A stretch of 64,000 nt of DNA, from positions 6,459,001 to 6,523,000 of the forward strand of contig NZ_LT629693.1 of the NCBI RefSeq assembly GCF_900099825.1. The letters are read 5' to 3'. Positions 54,580 to 62,850 of the stretch are shown piece by piece. Under the pieces are notes generated by a model, which was given only the letters and a program-made list of their open reading frames with translations, searched no databases and was not told where the DNA came from. A program made the translations under genes and the position numbers. How positions within the stretch are numbered: the first letter of the stretch is position 1; the number at the start of each line of letters is the position of its first letter. This DNA is from Bradyrhizobium ottawaense (GTDB taxonomy: Bacteria; Pseudomonadota; Alphaproteobacteria; Rhizobiales; Xanthobacteraceae).

Positions 54580-55443
54580 ATGCCCGATCATCAGTTCGTC
54601 CTGACCCTGTCCTGTCCGGATCGGCCCGGAATTGTTTCCGCGGTGTCGACCTTTCTCGCCCATAACGGGCAGAACATCCTGGACGCCCAGCAGTTCGACG
54701 ACATCGAGACCAACAACTTCTTCATGCGGGTGGTGTTCGCCGCCGCCGATCTCGCGGTGGAATTGCAGGCCTTGCAGACCGGCTTTACCGCCATCGCCGA
54801 TCGCTTCAGCATGGACTGGCAGATGCGCGATCGCGCCAGCCGCCGCCGTGTGATGCTGCTGGTTTCCAAATCCGATCATTGCCTGGTAGATATTCTCTAC
54901 CGCTGGCGCACCGGCGAACTTCAGATGATCCCGACCGGGATCGTGTCCAACCATCCGCGCGAGGTCTACGGCTCGCTCGATTTCGGCGAGATTCCGTTTC
55001 ACTATCTGCCGGTCACCAAGGAAACCAAGCGCGCCCAGGAACAGGCGGTTTTGAAGCTGGTCAAGGACAGCGGAACCGATCTCGTGGTGCTGGCGCGCTA
55101 CATGCAGATCCTGTCGGACGAGATGTCGGCGAGCCTGTCAGGGCGCTGCATCAACATCCATCACTCGTTCCTGCCCGGCTTCAAGGGCGCGCGCCCCTAC
55201 CACCAGGCCCACGAGCGCGGTGTCAAGCTGATCGGCGCCACCGCCCATTACGTCACGCGCGATCTCGACGAAGGCCCGATCATCGACCAGGATGTCGAGC
55301 GCATCAGCCACCGCGATACGCCGGAAGATCTTTCGCGCAAGGGCCGCGACATCGAACGCCGTGTGCTGGCGCGTGCCATGCGCCATCACCTCGAGGATCG
55401 CGTCATCCTCAACGGCCGCAAGACCGTGGTGTTCATGGATTGA
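54580..55443 (+). CDS. purU: Formyltetrahydrofolate deformylase
   Basis: The 287-residue product has an N-terminal ACT domain ([20 protein letters not shown], about 8-27) and a formyltransferase-like domain with the catalytic [12 protein letters not shown] (His and Ser of the HxSxLPxxxG motif) and DEGPIIDQD. The length matches PurU. It hydrolyses 10-formyl-THF to formate and THF, balancing one-carbon pools. It stands alone; the divergent HemD-like gene begins 137 bases away. Confidence 0.95.
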   Translation: MPDHQFVLTLSCPDRPGIVSAVSTFLAHNGQNILDAQQFDDIETNNFFMRVVFAAADLAVELQALQTGFTAIADRFSMDWQMRDRASRRRVMLLVSKSDHCLVDILYRWRTGELQMIPTGIVSNHPREVYGSLDFGEIPFHYLPVTKETKRAQEQAVLKLVKDSGTDLVVLARYMQILSDEMSASLSGRCINIHHSFLPGFKGARPYHQAHERGVKLIGATAHYVTRDLDEGPIIDQDVERISHRDTPEDLSRKGRDIERRVLARAMRHHLEDRVILNGRKTVVFMD

Positions 55444-55479
55444 TGCCTGTGACCTCCCGCGTCATGCGCGGGGCTGTCG

Positions 55480-56067
55480 CTATTTGACCGGCAGGCTCGC
55501 GGCGAGCGTGCGAGCGATGGGCTTCGGCAGTTCGATGCCGGAAAGCCTCCATTCGGTCCCCTCAAAGTGCAGGTTGATCGCGGCGTAGTTTTCCGGGTCG
55601 GATTTATCGCTGACGCGGATGCCGAGCAGCACCGGCTGGATGAAATTGACGCGGCCGAGCAGCGACAGCCAGTTTCCGGTGTGCAGGTCGGCCAGGGCCG
55701 GCAAGCCCGAAAAGGCCGGCAGTCCCTGCGAGGCCTCTATCTTGCCGCTCCTGAGTATCAGCGTGAGGTTGTCGGCCGTCAGCATCTTGGCCGCCATCGC
55801 ATCCGCGATGGTCGCGCCGTAGGTATTGATCAGCATTTTTTCCATCGCACCGACCTTGCGTGTGGCGCCGATCCGATCGAGATAGGCATTGACGATCTGG
55901 TTGGTCAGCGACCGGCTGAGCGCCTTGACGTCGGTCTTCTCGAGGATCTTCGCCACGTCGCCGGCGCGCGCGGCCGACGCCAGCGTGGCGAGCGAGGACG
56001 CCGCCAGTCCGAGATAGATCGCAACGGCAACAATGAGGGCGGCAATCGTGCCGAGAAACCAGCGCAT
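55480..56067 (-). CDS. DUF2939-like single-membrane-span protein
   Basis: This 195-residue protein has an N-terminal membrane helix (RWFLGTIAALIVAVAIYLGL). A region DVKALSRSLTNQIVNAYLDR and a C-terminal beta-rich part ending YAAINLHFEGTEWRLSGIEL follow. This matches the DUF2939 family as I recall it, whose function is unknown. The domain probably faces the periplasm. No operon partners are evident. Confidence 0.65.
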   Translation of the reverse strand: MRWFLGTIAALIVAVAIYLGLAASSLATLASAARAGDVAKILEKTDVKALSRSLTNQIVNAYLDRIGATRKVGAMEKMLINTYGATIADAMAAKMLTADNLTLILRSGKIEASQGLPAFSGLPALADLHTGNWLSLLGRVNFIQPVLLGIRVSDKSDPENYAAINLHFEGTEWRLSGIELPKPIARTLAASLPVK

Positions 56068-56287
56068 CGGAAAATCCTGTTCGCACAGCGTGCGGTGCCG
56101 TCACCGGCGGCGCAAACGGCGATCGCCGTGCGATTGATTCAAAATGTTGATGGATGCCGCAAGGGCGACGACGCGGTATTGCATGCGTGACCGCACGATG
56201 CCAGCGGCGATTTTGTGGAGATATACCGGCCCGCGTTCCCTGCCGGAACCGGTTCCCGGCGACGTCGGAATCAGTGCGACGTGAATA

Positions 56288-56566
56288 TCAGTGAATCGCA
56301 TCCTCCGAAGAGGACGCAGGCTTGGCTTCCTCGCTGCGTTCCGCTGCCGGTATCAGCCGCCTGCGCTCGCGCTCCTTCATGTACTCGTCGTATTTGGCGG
56401 TGCCCGGACGCGGCGGTGCGTCCGCGGGCAGGCCGCCTGCCCATGCCGGGAGGGAGTCGCTCATGCCGGCGGCGAGTTTTTCGTTGATGCTGCTGCACCC
56501 GCTCAAGCCAAGGCCTGCCAGGGCAGCGGCAACGAGTGCGGCGATATGGCGGGCTCTGATCGGCAT
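56288..56566 (-). CDS. Small outer-membrane-type lipoprotein
   Basis: This is 92 residues from the Met at 56566 (MPIRARHIAALVAAALAGLG), a lipoprotein signal with lipobox LSGC. The mature part has SLPAWAGGLP and PPRPGTAKYDEYM, then a charged tail. A start 16 residues upstream is possible but gives an unusual signal. The same two motifs are in the broken gene at 8433-8624, so this is a paralogous family in the genome; its role is unknown. A palindromic operator-like site lies 95 bases upstream. Confidence 0.7.
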   Translation of the reverse strand: MPIRARHIAALVAAALAGLGLSGCSSINEKLAAGMSDSLPAWAGGLPADAPPRPGTAKYDEYMKERERRRLIPAAERSEEAKPASSSEDAIH

Positions 56567-56661
56567 CGGCGGCAAATTACAACTCTGATCTTTACGGATG
56601 ATGGACTGGCGCACTTTGGCGCCGGTCCAGACCTCCGCGTTTCTGTTGACAGGACCATCTT

Positions 56662-56681
56662 ATTTGTACGACCGTACAAAT
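56662..56681. promoter_or_regulatory. Perfect 9-base inverted repeat, operator-like
   Basis: ATTTGTACGACCGTACAAAT has perfect 9-base arms around AC, the size of many TetR-type operators. TTGACA lies at 56646-56651, just upstream on the plus strand, but no good -10 box follows. It stands between the divergent lipoprotein gene and the binding-protein gene at 56938, so either or both could be controlled. The rest of 56567-56937 shows nothing further. No TetR gene is in the window. Confidence 0.55.
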
Positions 56682-56937
56682 GGTGGAGCGCTTATCCGGA
56701 AGCGATCCGTTGGGCAGACGGTGGCTTTGTTAGTATCCTGATACCTAAGGCCTGCTTGCGTCGCTACGAGCGAAAAGCCTGCCTTGCGGCAGGGGCACGC
56801 CCTTTGTCTGACTGGACAATACGCCGCCGGAGGACGTCATGTCGCGGCGCTACACGGCCGAAAAATCTGGGCTATGGTGAGGCAAGGGCCGGGGACTCGG
56901 TTCGAGGCACAAGACCGATCAGGGGGAGACCGATTTC

Positions 56938-58110
56938 ATGTCCATTCGCAGTCAAATGTTGCTGGCCGCAGGTGCCGTTGCCGGCGTTCTGGCGCTCGCG
57001 CCTGCGCAAGCCGAGGATGCCGTCAAGATCGGGCTGATTCTGCCGATGACCGGCGGTCAGGCGTCGACCGGCAAGCAGATCGATAACGCCGTCAAGCTCT
57101 ACATGCAGCAGAACGGCGATACCGTCGCCGGCCGGAAGATCGAAGTCATCCTCAAGGACGACGCTGCGGTTCCCGACAATACCAAGCGTCTCGCCCAGGA
57201 ACTGATCGTCAACGACAAGGTGAGTTTCATCGCCGGCTTCGGCGTGACCCCGGCTGCATTGGCGGCGGCGCCGCTGGCAACCCAGGCCAAGGTTCCCGAA
57301 ATCGTGATGGCGGCAGGCACCTCGATCATTACCGAGCGCTCGCCCTATATCGTCCGCACCAGTTTCACGCTGGCGCAGTCGTCGACGATCATCGGCGATT
57401 GGGCCGCCAAGAATGGCATCAAGAAGGTCGCAACCCTGACCTCCGACTATGCGCCGGGCAATGACGCGCTGACCTTCTTCAAGCAGAATTTTACCGCCGG
57501 CGGCGGCGAAATCGTCGAAGAGGTCAAGGTACCGCTCGCGAATCCCGACTTCGCGCCGTTCCTGCAGCGCATGAAGGACAGCAAGCCCGACGCCGTGTTC
57601 GTGTTCGTGCCGGCAGGCCAGGGCGGCAACTTCATGAAGCAGTATGCCGAGCGCGGGCTCGACAAATCCGGGATCAAGGTGATCGGCCCCGGCGACGTGA
57701 TGGACGACGACCTGCTCAACGGCATGGGCGATGCGGCGCTCGGCACCGTCACCGCGCATCTATACTCCGCAGCGCATCCGTCGGCCGCCAACAAGGAATT
57801 CGTCGCGGCCTACAAGAAGGCGTTCGGTTCGCGCCCGGGCTTCATGGCGGTGAGCGGCTATGACGGCATCCGGCTGATCTACGAGGCGCTGAAGAAGACC
57901 GGCGGCAAGACCGACGGCGATGCGCTGATCGAAGCGATGAAGGGCATGAAGTGGGAGAGCCCGCGCGGCCCGATCTCGATCGATCCGGAAACCCGCGACA
58001 TCGTCCAGAACATCTACATCCGCAAGGTCGAGAAGGTCGACGGCGAACTCTACAACGTCGAATTCGCGACCTTCGGGGCGGTGAAGGACTCCGGCAAGAC
58101 GAAGAAGTGA
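56938..58110 (+). CDS. ABC transporter periplasmic binding protein, Liv type (operon 2)
   Basis: This 390-residue protein has a signal peptide (RSQMLLAAGAVAGVLALAPA, cleaved near AQAED) and the fold of LivK-type binding proteins: KIGLILPMTGGQASTGKQID at the start, AGTSIITERSPYIVRTSFT in the ligand hinge region and GYDGIRLIYEALKKTGG near the end. It is the first gene of a five-gene operon with two permeases and two ATPases. The ligand is unknown. Confidence 0.9.
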   Translation: MSIRSQMLLAAGAVAGVLALAPAQAEDAVKIGLILPMTGGQASTGKQIDNAVKLYMQQNGDTVAGRKIEVILKDDAAVPDNTKRLAQELIVNDKVSFIAGFGVTPAALAAAPLATQAKVPEIVMAAGTSIITERSPYIVRTSFTLAQSSTIIGDWAAKNGIKKVATLTSDYAPGNDALTFFKQNFTAGGGEIVEEVKVPLANPDFAPFLQRMKDSKPDAVFVFVPAGQGGNFMKQYAERGLDKSGIKVIGPGDVMDDDLLNGMGDAALGTVTAHLYSAAHPSAANKEFVAAYKKAFGSRPGFMAVSGYDGIRLIYEALKKTGGKTDGDALIEAMKGMKWESPRGPISIDPETRDIVQNIYIRKVEKVDGELYNVEFATFGAVKDSGKTKK

Positions 58111-58131
58111 CGACGAAGTGATAACGAAGTC

Positions 58132-58210
58132 GTCATCCCGGGGCGCGCGTTAGCGCGAACCCGGGATATCGAGATTCCGGGTCGGGTCCTTCGGACCATC
58201 CCGGAATGAC
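58132..58210. repeat. Interspersed palindromic repeat after the binding-protein gene
   Basis: About 79 bases begin GTCATCCCGGGGCG and end CATCCCGGAATGAC, whose outer parts pair. Inside are smaller hairpins, CGCGCGTTAGCGCG and GGTCCTTCGGACC. Such GTCAT...ATGAC palindromes recur in Bradyrhizobium and Rhodopseudomonas genomes. It separates the binding-protein gene from livH, like the stem-loop at 45307 in the other Liv operon. Confidence 0.8.
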
Positions 58211-58237
58211 GGTCTCAAGGCTCTGGGCTTTCCCTGA

Positions 58238-59107
58238 ATGACAACCCTGTTCACCATCCTGTTCGACGGTGTTGCCTACGGCATGTTGCTGTTCGTGCTC
58301 GCCTGCGGGCTTGCCGTGACGCTCGGGCTGATGAACTTCGTCAATCTCGCCCATGGCGCCTTCGCGATGACCGGCGGGTATGTCTGCGCCGTTCTCGTCA
58401 ACCAGTCCGGCTGGCCGTTCTTTGCGGCCCTGCCGCTGGCCTTTGTCGCCAGTGCGGTGATCGGGATCGTGCTGGAACGCGCGCTGTACCGCCATCTCTA
58501 CACCCGCAGTCATCTCGACCAGGTGCTGTTTTCGGTCGGTCTCGTCTTCATGTCGGTGGCGGCGGTCGATTACATCATGGGATCGTCGCGGATCTTCATC
58601 AAACTGCCGGCGGCACTGGAAGGCCAGTTCGACTTCTTCGGGGTCGGCATTGGCCGCTACCGGCTGATGATCGTCGTGATCTGCGGCCTGCTCACGGTGG
58701 CGCTGCAATTGATTCTGGCGCGCACGCGCTTCGGCAGCCGGCTCCGCGCGGCCGTGGACGATCCGCGCGCGGCAAGCGGCCTCGGCATCAACGTGCCGCA
58801 GGTGTTTGCCTTCACCTTTGCTTTCGGGTGCGGCCTTGCGGGCCTCGGCGGCGCGCTCAGCGCCGAGATCCTCGGGCTCGATCCGTATTTCCCGCTGAAG
58901 TTCATGATCTATTTTTTGATCGTGGTGACCGTCGGCGGCTCCTCCAGCATCACCGGGCCGTTTCTCGCCTCGCTGCTGCTCGGCATCGGCGACGTCGCCG
59001 GTAAATATTACGTCCCCAAGATGGGGCCGTTCGTAATCTACACCATGATGATCGTGATCCTGATCTGGCGCCCGAACGGCCTGTTCGGCCGCACCGCCGC
59101 GCGATGA
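58238..59107 (+). CDS. livH: ABC transporter permease, LivH-like (operon 2)
   Basis: This 289-residue membrane protein has FDGVAYGMLLFVLACGLAVT and MNFVNLAHGAFAMTGGYVCA at the N-terminus and RAAVDDPRAASGLGINVPQV in the ATPase-contact loop, typical of LivH. It follows the palindromic repeat and precedes livM by seven bases. It forms half of the channel. Confidence 0.92.
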   Translation: MTTLFTILFDGVAYGMLLFVLACGLAVTLGLMNFVNLAHGAFAMTGGYVCAVLVNQSGWPFFAALPLAFVASAVIGIVLERALYRHLYTRSHLDQVLFSVGLVFMSVAAVDYIMGSSRIFIKLPAALEGQFDFFGVGIGRYRLMIVVICGLLTVALQLILARTRFGSRLRAAVDDPRAASGLGINVPQVFAFTFAFGCGLAGLGGALSAEILGLDPYFPLKFMIYFLIVVTVGGSSSITGPFLASLLLGIGDVAGKYYVPKMGPFVIYTMMIVILIWRPNGLFGRTAAR

Positions 59108-59114
59108 GCCCGCG

Positions 59115-60146
59115 ATGACCGCGCTTCCCGACGTCTCATCCCATGCTATGGCGAGCGCGCGCTGGCGCCCGGCCGAGATTGCCTTCTGGATCTTCGCGTT
59201 GGCGTCCGCGTTCCTGTTTCCGTCACGTTATCTGATCATGACCGACATCGTGCGGCTGGCGCTGTTTGCGCTGTCGCTGGACCTGATCCTTGGTTATGCC
59301 GGCATCGTCTCATTGGGCCACGCCGCGTTCTTCGGTGTCGGCGCCTATTCCGCGGGATTGCTGGCGCTGCACGGCATCATTACCGAGCCGGTGCTGGCGC
59401 TGGTCGCCGCAGGTCTGGTCGCCATGGTGCTTGGCTTCTTCACCAGCTTTCTGGTGATCCGGGGCGTCGATCTGACCCGGCTGATGGTGACGCTTGGCAT
59501 CGCGCTGCTGCTGGAAGCGCTGGCGGAACGCTTCTCCAACATCACCGGTGGCACCGACGGGCTGCAAGGCATCGAGATGTCGCCGATCCTCGGTCTCTTT
59601 GCCTTCGACATATTTGGCAAGACCGGCTTCTTCTACTCGCTGATCGTGCTGTTCCTGATGTTCCTCTTGGCGCGCCGGATCGTGCACTCGCCATTCGGCC
59701 TGTCGTTGCGCGCGATCAGGAACAATCCGTTGCGGGCTTCCGCCATCGGCGTGCCGGTCAATCGCCGCCTCATCGCGATCTACACGGTGGCGGCGTTTTA
59801 TGCCGGCATCGCCGGCGCGCTGTTCACCCAGACCACGGCGCTGGCTTCGCTCGACGTGTTTTCGTTCGAGCGATCGGCCGACCTGATGCTGGTGCTCGTT
59901 ATCGGCGGTACCGGCTATCTCTATGGCGGGCTGATCGGCGCTGTCGTGTTCAAGATGCTGCAGGAATTCTTCTCGACCATCACGCCGCAATACTGGCAGT
60001 TCTGGATCGGCCTCGTTCTGGTGGTGATTGTGCTGGTCGGCCGCGACCGCATTCATCGCGGGGCGCTTTGGTTGCCGAACCTCGTGATCCGGCAATTCGC
60101 CGGCCGCAAGGCCGTCGTGGCCGTTCCGGAAAGCGATGCGTCATGA
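59115..60146 (+). CDS. livM: ABC transporter permease, LivM-like (operon 2)
   Basis: The 343-residue product carries LILGYAGIVSLGHAAFFGVG and SLRAIRNNPLRASAIGVPVN, LivM hallmarks, with about nine hydrophobic segments. The first 20 residues are soluble; a later in-frame Met (MASARWRP) is an alternative start. The stop overlaps the livG start as ATGA. Confidence 0.92.
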   Translation: MTALPDVSSHAMASARWRPAEIAFWIFALASAFLFPSRYLIMTDIVRLALFALSLDLILGYAGIVSLGHAAFFGVGAYSAGLLALHGIITEPVLALVAAGLVAMVLGFFTSFLVIRGVDLTRLMVTLGIALLLEALAERFSNITGGTDGLQGIEMSPILGLFAFDIFGKTGFFYSLIVLFLMFLLARRIVHSPFGLSLRAIRNNPLRASAIGVPVNRRLIAIYTVAAFYAGIAGALFTQTTALASLDVFSFERSADLMLVLVIGGTGYLYGGLIGAVVFKMLQEFFSTITPQYWQFWIGLVLVVIVLVGRDRIHRGALWLPNLVIRQFAGRKAVVAVPESDAS

Positions 60147-60895
60147 CGGTTGCGTTGGAAACCAGGGGACTGGAGAAATCGTTCGGCGGGCTTCGCGTCA
60201 CGCGTGACCTGTCGCTCCGGGTCGAGCAGGGCGCCCGTCATGCGCTGATCGGACCCAACGGCGCCGGCAAGACCACCGTGATCAACCTGCTCACCGGCGT
60301 GCTGAAGCCCAATGCCGGGCGGATTCTGCTGGAAGGCAACGACATCACCGATCTGCCGGTTCACACCCGGGTGCTGCGCGGGCTGTCTCGCACGTTCCAG
60401 ATCAATCAGCTCTATGCCGACCTGACGCCGTTAGAGACCGTTGGGCTCGCGGTCTCCGAGCGGCTCGGCCGCGGCGGCGACTGGTGGCGGCGGATGGGAA
60501 CGCGCAGCGACGTCAACCAGGAGATCGCGGAAACGCTTGGCCGCTTTCACCTGCTCGACGTCATGAACGAACGCACCGCGACGCTGCCTTACGGCAAGCA
60601 GCGCCTGCTCGAGATCGCAGTCGCAATTGCGACCAAGCCCCGCGTGCTGCTGCTCGACGAACCCGCGGCCGGCGTCCCCGAGAGCGAGCGCCATGACATC
60701 CTGGCCGCGGTCGCGGCTCTCCCGCGCGACGTCACGGTATTGTTAATCGAGCACGACATGGACCTGGTGTTCTCGTTCGCCGACCGCATTTCGGTGCTCG
60801 TCAACGGCGCCATGCTGGTGGAAGGCCCGCCGGACCAAGTGGCGCGCGATCCGCAGGTCAAGGCGGTCTATCTCGGTGAGGCCGCCGATGCCTGA
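60143..60895 (+). CDS. livG: ABC transporter ATPase, LivG-like (operon 2)
   Basis: This 250-residue ATPase starts at 60143 (MTVALETRGLEKSFGGLRVT), sharing ATGA with the livM stop; a longer upstream frame overlaps livM and is not used. It has Walker A GPNGAGKTT, the signature-like LPYGKQRLLEIAVAIA and Walker B LLLDEPAAGVP. The signature lacks the usual LSGG and reads LPYGKQ, as in many LivG proteins. Confidence 0.93.
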   Translation: MTVALETRGLEKSFGGLRVTRDLSLRVEQGARHALIGPNGAGKTTVINLLTGVLKPNAGRILLEGNDITDLPVHTRVLRGLSRTFQINQLYADLTPLETVGLAVSERLGRGGDWWRRMGTRSDVNQEIAETLGRFHLLDVMNERTATLPYGKQRLLEIAVAIATKPRVLLLDEPAAGVPESERHDILAAVAALPRDVTVLLIEHDMDLVFSFADRISVLVNGAMLVEGPPDQVARDPQVKAVYLGEAADA

Positions 60896-61604
60896 TCTGC
60901 TCGCCATCGACAGCCTGCGCGCCGGCTACGGCGAAGCCGTGGTGCTGCCCTCGATGTCACTGACGTTGGGCGAAGGCCAGGTTCTGGCGCTGCTGGGACG
61001 CAACGGCACCGGCAAGACCACCCTGATCAACTCGATCGTCGGCGTCACCCGCCGCTTCGGAGGCACCGTGGCGCTCGGGGGGCTGGATATCACGGCGATG
61101 CGGCCGGACCAGCGAGCGCGCGCCGGGATCGGCTGGGTGCCGCAGGAGCGCAATATCTTCCGCTCGCTGACGGTGGAGGAAAATATGACAGCGGTGGCCC
61201 AGCCCGGGCCATGGACCGTCGACAAGGTTTACGAGATGTTTCCGCGCCTCAAGGAGCGCCGCGGCAATTTCGGCAACCAGCTTTCCGGCGGCGAGCAACA
61301 GATGCTGGCGATCGGCCGGGCGCTGACCCTCAATCCGAAGGTGCTGCTGCTGGACGAGCCGACCGAGGGGCTGGCGCCGATCATCGTCGAGGAGTTGCTG
61401 CGGGCGCTTGGCACCATCACCCGCGCCGGTGGTATCTGCTCGATTATCGTCGAGCAGAACGCGCAAAAGATTCTGGGGCTGGCCGATCGTGTTGTGATAT
61501 TGGAACGCGGCGCAATCGTTCATGATGCGGATAGTCGCTCGCTGAAGGCCGATCCCGCGGTGCTCGAACGCTATCTCGGCGTTGCGGGTGCCGCAGCACA
61601 TTGA
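60888..61604 (+). CDS. livF: ABC transporter ATPase, LivF-like (operon 2)
   Basis: This 238-residue protein starts at the ATG at 60888 (MPDLLAIDSLRAGYGEAVVL), eight bases inside the livG end, with GGTGAGG just upstream. Walker A is GRNGTGKTT, the signature is LSGGEQQMLAIGRALT, and Walker B is LLLDEPTEGLAP. It completes the second Liv transporter. The MetE-like gene begins 24 bases later and may share its transcript. Confidence 0.93.
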   Translation: MPDLLAIDSLRAGYGEAVVLPSMSLTLGEGQVLALLGRNGTGKTTLINSIVGVTRRFGGTVALGGLDITAMRPDQRARAGIGWVPQERNIFRSLTVEENMTAVAQPGPWTVDKVYEMFPRLKERRGNFGNQLSGGEQQMLAIGRALTLNPKVLLLDEPTEGLAPIIVEELLRALGTITRAGGICSIIVEQNAQKILGLADRVVILERGAIVHDADSRSLKADPAVLERYLGVAGAAAH

Positions 61605-61628
61605 ATAAAATTCTCGGGAGTTGAGACC

Positions 61629-62747
61629 ATGCAGAGAACCAAAGCCCCCTTCCGCGCCGACGAGGTCGGCAGCCTGTTGCGGCCGTCGCGCATCAAGGAA
61701 GCGCGCGCCAAACTCGAGAAGGGCGAGATTACGGCTGACGATCTGCGCAAGGTCGAGGATATGGAGATCGAAAAGGTCGTGCACCGGCAGGCCTCAACCG
61801 GATTGAAGCTCGCGACCGACGGAGAATTCCGCCGCTCCTGGTGGCATTTCGACTTCCTCAGCCATCTCACGGGTTGCGAACTCTACCACCCCGATACGGG
61901 CATCCAGTTCGCGGGAATCCAGACCCGTCACGACGCCATCCGGGTCATCGGCAAGCTCGACTTTCCCGACAACCATCCGATGCTGGATCATTTCAGGTTC
62001 CTGAAAAAGCATGCCGATACGGCGCATGTCACCGCGAAGATGACGATTCCGTCGCCCGCGGTGCTACACTTCCGCGGTGGCCGCAAGGCGATCTCAAAGG
62101 ATGTCTATCCCGATCTCGACGCGTTCTTCATGGATCTCGGCAAGACCTACCGCAAGGCCGTGAAGGCGTTCTACGACGCCGGCTGCCGCTATCTGCAGTT
62201 CGACGATACGGTCTGGGCCTATCTCTGCTCGCAGGAAGAATTGCACAAGGCCCGCGAGCGCGGCGACAACCCGGATGGCCTGCAGGAGATCTACGCGCGC
62301 GTCATCAACTATGCGCTGGCCGAACGGCCGGCCGACATGGTCGTCACCACCCATGTCTGCCGCGGCAATTTCCGCTCCACCTGGATTTCGTCGGGCGGCT
62401 ACGAGCCGGTCGCCGAGACCATGCTGGCCGGCACCAATTACGACGGTTACTTCCTGGAATATGATTCCGACCGCGCCGGCGGATTTGAGCCGCTGCGCTA
62501 CCTGCCCAAGGGCAACAAGATCGTCGTGGTTGGCGTCATCACCTCGAAGTTCGGCGAGCTCGAAAAGAAGGACGACATCAAGCGACGCCTCGAGGAAGCT
62601 GCCAAATTCGCGCCGCTCGACCAGCTCGCGGTTTCCCCGCAATGCGGCTTTGCCTCGACCGAGGAAGGCAACATCCTGTCCGAGGAAGAGCAGTGGGCCA
62701 AGCTGCGGCTCGCGGTCGAAGTCGCGAACGAGGTGTGGGGGAAGTAG
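61629..62747 (+). CDS. Cobalamin-independent methionine-synthase-like (MetE C-terminal family) protein
   Basis: The 372-residue protein corresponds to the C-terminal catalytic half of MetE: FRADEVGSLLRPSRIKEARA at the start, DGEFRRSWW, YLQFDDTVWAYL and zinc-ligand candidates in VTTHVCRGNF (His, Cys) and SPQCGF (Cys). It lacks the N-terminal half of full MetE (about 750 residues), like many stand-alone homologues. It may move methyl groups from a non-folate donor or work on another thiol. The position after the Liv operon suggests that it acts on the imported solute, without proof. Confidence 0.82.
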   Translation: MQRTKAPFRADEVGSLLRPSRIKEARAKLEKGEITADDLRKVEDMEIEKVVHRQASTGLKLATDGEFRRSWWHFDFLSHLTGCELYHPDTGIQFAGIQTRHDAIRVIGKLDFPDNHPMLDHFRFLKKHADTAHVTAKMTIPSPAVLHFRGGRKAISKDVYPDLDAFFMDLGKTYRKAVKAFYDAGCRYLQFDDTVWAYLCSQEELHKARERGDNPDGLQEIYARVINYALAERPADMVVTTHVCRGNFRSTWISSGGYEPVAETMLAGTNYDGYFLEYDSDRAGGFEPLRYLPKGNKIVVVGVITSKFGELEKKDDIKRRLEEAAKFAPLDQLAVSPQCGFASTEEGNILSEEEQWAKLRLAVEVANEVWGK

Positions 62748-62754
62748 CTTCCTT

Positions 62755-62839
62755 CGTCATTGCGAGGAGCGCTAGCGACGAAGCAATCCAGACTTGCTTT
62801 GCAGCTCGATGGATTGCTTCGCTAGCGCTCGCAATGACG
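62755..62839. repeat. Long imperfect palindrome between convergent genes
   Basis: The left arm begins CGTCATTGCGAGGAGCGCTA and the right arm ends TAGCGCTCGCAATGACG. The 30-odd-base arms pair with two small bulges around a loop of about 20 bases. The CGTCATTGCGAG...CTCGCAATGACG type is a dispersed repeat in Bradyrhizobium. It fills the 103-base gap between two convergent genes and could act as a two-way terminator. Confidence 0.8.
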
Positions 62840-62850
62840 GTGGCCATGTC

